Below, in pieces: positions 5,190 to 6,882 of a stretch of DNA of 6,882 bases. The DNA comes from Paracoccaceae bacterium. Its GTDB lineage: Bacteria; Pseudomonadota; Alphaproteobacteria; Rhodobacterales; Rhodobacteraceae. Positions within the stretch are counted from its first letter, which is position 1; each line of letters begins with the position of its first letter. Position numbers and translations under genes: made by a program. The stretch covers positions 1-6,882 of the forward strand of contig SKOX01000258.1 of assembly GCA_007119835.1 (NCBI GenBank), given 5' to 3'. The notes under the pieces were generated by a model. The model saw only the letters and a program-made list of their open reading frames with translations, had not been told where the DNA came from and did not search any database.

Positions 5190-6410
5190 CTATCTCGCGT
5201 GCACCGTCACGGTTTCGCCGATGTCGTTCAAGACCTGGCGCAGAGTGTCGTAGTCGGGATGGCGAAGGCGAACCCAGGCGTTCGCCATGTAACCGGCCTC
5301 GACGGGCTGAGTGCCGGTCCCCGGCGACGGGAAGCGGTGGCCGACGATGAGGTCTCTGTAGCGCCCGAAGATGTCGTCCAGGCCGGAATAGTGCGAGATG
5401 TGGCCGTCCCGGTCGGGACGCAGGGCGATGATGCCGCAGGCATATACGCGAGATGGCGCGCGGTCGGTGGTGCCGTGGCAGACGGCCAGCGCCCATTCGC
5501 GATAGATGTCGAACTCGCCCGCGGCGCAGTAGCTGTCCCACTGGCCGACGCCGGGCGGGCGGCAGCCGATCTCGGAGAACTTGAGCCCCTTCGGCCCGTA
5601 GAACCACTCCATGTGTGTCGCCGATGTGGTGATGCCGAGCGCCTCGGTGACGCGCCGGCCGAGGGCGCGGATCTCCCCGTAGAACGGCTCGTGCATGCGG
5701 TTGGTGGCGACGATCTGCGGCGAGATCCAGCGGGTGCGCATCGCCTCGAGCACGTTCGGGTAGTAGTGGCTGACGAAGTCGCAGGCGATGGCGCCGTTGA
5801 CGGTCAGGGTGTCGTAGAAGCCCTCGTGGCCCTCGACGAACTCCTCGATGGCGACGGCGGCGCCGTCGGCGAGGCCGCAGGCGCGCGCGACGGCCTGAAG
5901 CTCGTCCATCGTGTCGGCGCGGAAGGTTCCGGCGGCGCCGGCGGCGTCGCGCGGCTTCACGATCACGGGGAAGCCGACCATGCGGGCGAAGTGCTCGGCG
6001 TCGGCGAGGGTCGAGACACCGTCGGAAGCGGCGGTCGGCACGCCGGCCTCGCGCAGGGCGGCCTTCATCGCCACCTTGTCGCGGCAGAGCCAGGCGGTGC
6101 GCGAGGAGGTGCCGGGGATGCCGGTGCGCTCGCGGACATGGGCGGCGGCGAGGACGTGGGCCTCGATCACGGTCTCGATGCGGTCGACCCAGAAATGGCG
6201 CTGGGCCTCGCGGACGGCCCATTCCAGGTGGGGCTCGTCGGTCACGGAGCTGATCTGCCAGTAGCCGCGGAGGCGGGACTTTGTCTCGTCGTCGAGCCAG
6301 TCGTAGGGGCGCTCGCCGATGCCGTAGACGTTGGCGCCGATGGCGGCGAGGGCCCGGACGAACTCGCGCTGGTTGGCGGGAAAGGCGGGCTCGAGGAAGA
6401 GGATGTTCAT
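5190..6410 (-). CDS. ATP-grasp domain protein, carboxylate-amine ligase-like
   Basis: This 406-residue cytosolic protein shows the ATP-grasp layout. The N-terminal Rossmann-like pre-domain runs from MNILFLEPAF through VYGIGERP (residues 1-100). The linker TAWLCRDKVAMKAALREAGVPT (106-126) is the typical start of the ATP-binding region. GFPVIVKPRDAAGAAGTF (146-163) carries nucleotide-binding K152 and a Gly-rich loop. IEEFVEGHEGFYD (188-200) is the adenine-contacting strand, and MEWFYG (E268) plus FSEIGCRPPG (E280, R284) provide the metal- and phosphate-binding acidic residues. Residues 320-406 form a C-terminal domain. Family enzymes make an acyl-phosphate from a carboxylate with ATP and join it to an amine; the substrates here are unknown. 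The closest styles are biotin carboxylase/PurK-like ligases of peptide or amide biosynthesis. The ATG at 6410 is the first before the Rossmann strand; the Shine-Dalgarno is weak. A PF00756-type esterase gene lies 121 bp upstream on the same strand, separated by an AT-rich repeat cluster. It converges on the BCCT gene. Confidence 0.88.
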   Translation of the reverse strand: MNILFLEPAFPANQREFVRALAAIGANVYGIGERPYDWLDDETKSRLRGYWQISSVTDEPHLEWAVREAQRHFWVDRIETVIEAHVLAAAHVRERTGIPGTSSRTAWLCRDKVAMKAALREAGVPTAASDGVSTLADAEHFARMVGFPVIVKPRDAAGAAGTFRADTMDELQAVARACGLADGAAVAIEEFVEGHEGFYDTLTVNGAIACDFVSHYYPNVLEAMRTRWISPQIVATNRMHEPFYGEIRALGRRVTEALGITTSATHMEWFYGPKGLKFSEIGCRPPGVGQWDSYCAAGEFDIYREWALAVCHGTTDRAPSRVYACGIIALRPDRDGHISHYSGLDDIFGRYRDLIVGHRFPSPGTGTQPVEAGYMANAWVRLRHPDYDTLRQVLNDIGETVTVHAR

Positions 6411-6487
6411 CGGGCAGCACCGGCAAAGGATGGGAGAACGCGTGCGGGTTCACGCCGGACGCGGCGCGAAACGGGCGATGCACATTG

Positions 6488-6519
6488 CATGCATATTCCA
6501 TGCATAGAGCGTATGCATG
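6488..6519. repeat. CATGCATA repeat cluster (two direct, one inverted), putative operator
   Basis: CATGCATA is found at 6488-6495 and 6499-6506 (11 bp in register) and as its reverse complement TATGCATG at 6512-6519. The last two form a perfect 8-bp inverted repeat around the 5-nt spacer GAGCG. All three contain the palindrome ATGCAT (6489, 6500, 6513). The island is strikingly AT-rich for this window. It lies 78-109 bp before the ATP-grasp start and 12 bp after the esterase stop (minus strand). It looks like a multi-site operator or promoter for the ATP-grasp gene; a hairpin at the esterase 3' end is the alternative, but no T-tract follows. Confidence 0.55.
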
Positions 6520-6531
6520 TCAGCCGCGCGC

Positions 6532-6882
6532 TCACCCGGTCAGATCCCCGAGGTAGCGCGGCAGCATCTGCCGCCAGGTCGGCCAGTCGTGGTCCCATTC
6601 CGGACCCCAGGTGTCGACGCGGTTCGGCACGCCCTTTGCGCCGAGGATGCCCGCCATCCGCCAGCTCTGCTCGGGTTCCTCCCAGCGGCCCTCGCCGTGG
6701 GTGAGGAGGACGAAGCGCGAGCGCAGCAGGTCGAGGAGGGCGCCGTCGAGGTTCGGCAGGAAGCTGAGCGGAGCCGCGAAGTAGTAGTGCTCGGTCCCGC
6801 GCATCCCGAAGAGCTGCTCGAGGTCGTAGGTGCCGCTCATGCCGATGGCGGCCCGGAAGGCCCAGGGGAAGCGGCAGAGGCA
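6532..6882 (-). CDS. Esterase family protein (PF00756-like alpha/beta hydrolase), C-terminal part, truncated by window edge
   Basis: The last 116 residues are present; the gene continues beyond the right edge, since the frame stays open above the internal ATG at 6840 (FRAAIGMSGTYDL spans it). This FRAAIGMSGTYD segment corresponds to the strand after the nucleophile elbow in putative-esterase (esterase D-type) proteins, so the GxSxG serine itself lies outside the window. FVLLTHGEGRWEEPEQSWRM holds the region where the acidic triad residue is usually placed, and WDHDWPTWRQMLPRYL contains the likely catalytic histidine (the His of HDW) close to the C-terminus, as in the family. Such enzymes hydrolyse carboxylic esters or transfer acyl groups; the substrate is unknown. 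It is upstream of the ATP-grasp gene on the same strand with a 121-bp gap, so the two may share a pathway though perhaps not a single transcript. Confidence 0.83.
   Translation of the reverse strand, partial: CLCRFPWAFRAAIGMSGTYDLEQLFGMRGTEHYYFAAPLSFLPNLDGALLDLLRSRFVLLTHGEGRWEEPEQSWRMAGILGAKGVPNRVDTWGPEWDHDWPTWRQMLPRYLGDLTG

Noticed and set aside
5106..6704. 532-codon plus-strand frame opposite the ATP-grasp gene
   Set aside because: The translation is Gly/Ala/Val/Asp repetitive antisense sequence; the minus-strand ATP-grasp reading has clear conserved motifs.
6532..6840. 102-codon reading of the esterase from the ATG at 6840 as a complete gene
   Set aside because: The frame stays open to the right edge and the family-like segment FRAAIGMSGTYD spans this ATG, so it is an internal methionine of a longer protein.

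Overview
The window is very GC-rich (well above 60% by eye) and densely coded on both strands. Gene types and codon use point to an alphaproteobacterium, most likely of the Hyphomicrobiales/Rhodobacterales kind; a betaine-type BCCT transporter would suit a marine or otherwise salt-exposed habitat. The taxonomic call is inference from protein style only; there is no rRNA or marker gene here.

Layout. (1) 1-301, minus: the N-terminal 100 residues of a multi-spanning membrane protein, probably a bile acid:Na+ symporter (BASS)-like permease, cut by the window edge. (2) 418-1137, plus: a HAD-superfamily hydrolase of the 'haloacid dehalogenase type II' group, divergent from gene 1. (3) 1173-2180, minus: a ribonuclease Z-like MBL-fold metallohydrolase, converging on gene 2 with only 35 bp between the stops. 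(4) 2387-2590, plus: a 67-residue single-pass membrane protein of unknown role. (5) 2715-3329 and 3326-4912, plus: a two-gene operon with a 4-bp GTGA overlap, encoding an unrecognised 204-residue soluble protein and a BCCT-family transporter with the complete aromatic box expected for quaternary ammonium substrates. (6) 5190-6410, minus: an ATP-grasp carboxylate-amine ligase-like protein. (7) 6532-6882, minus: the C-terminal part of a PF00756-type esterase, cut by the window edge and lying upstream of the ATP-grasp gene on the same strand.

How they may work together. The clearest functional unit is the 204-aa protein plus BCCT transporter, which are translationally coupled; the transporter has only a short cytoplasmic tail, so a separately encoded partner is plausible. 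The second unit is the esterase/ATP-grasp pair, which could make or modify a small amide or ester whose identity cannot be read from sequence. Between those two genes is an AT-rich island with three copies of the 8-mer CATGCATA (two direct, one inverted), the most distinctive non-coding signal in the window. The remaining genes look like unrelated housekeeping or accessory singletons.

No RNA gene, CRISPR array, insertion sequence or attachment site was recognised. Long open frames antisense to the real genes are a by-product of the high GC content and were discarded.
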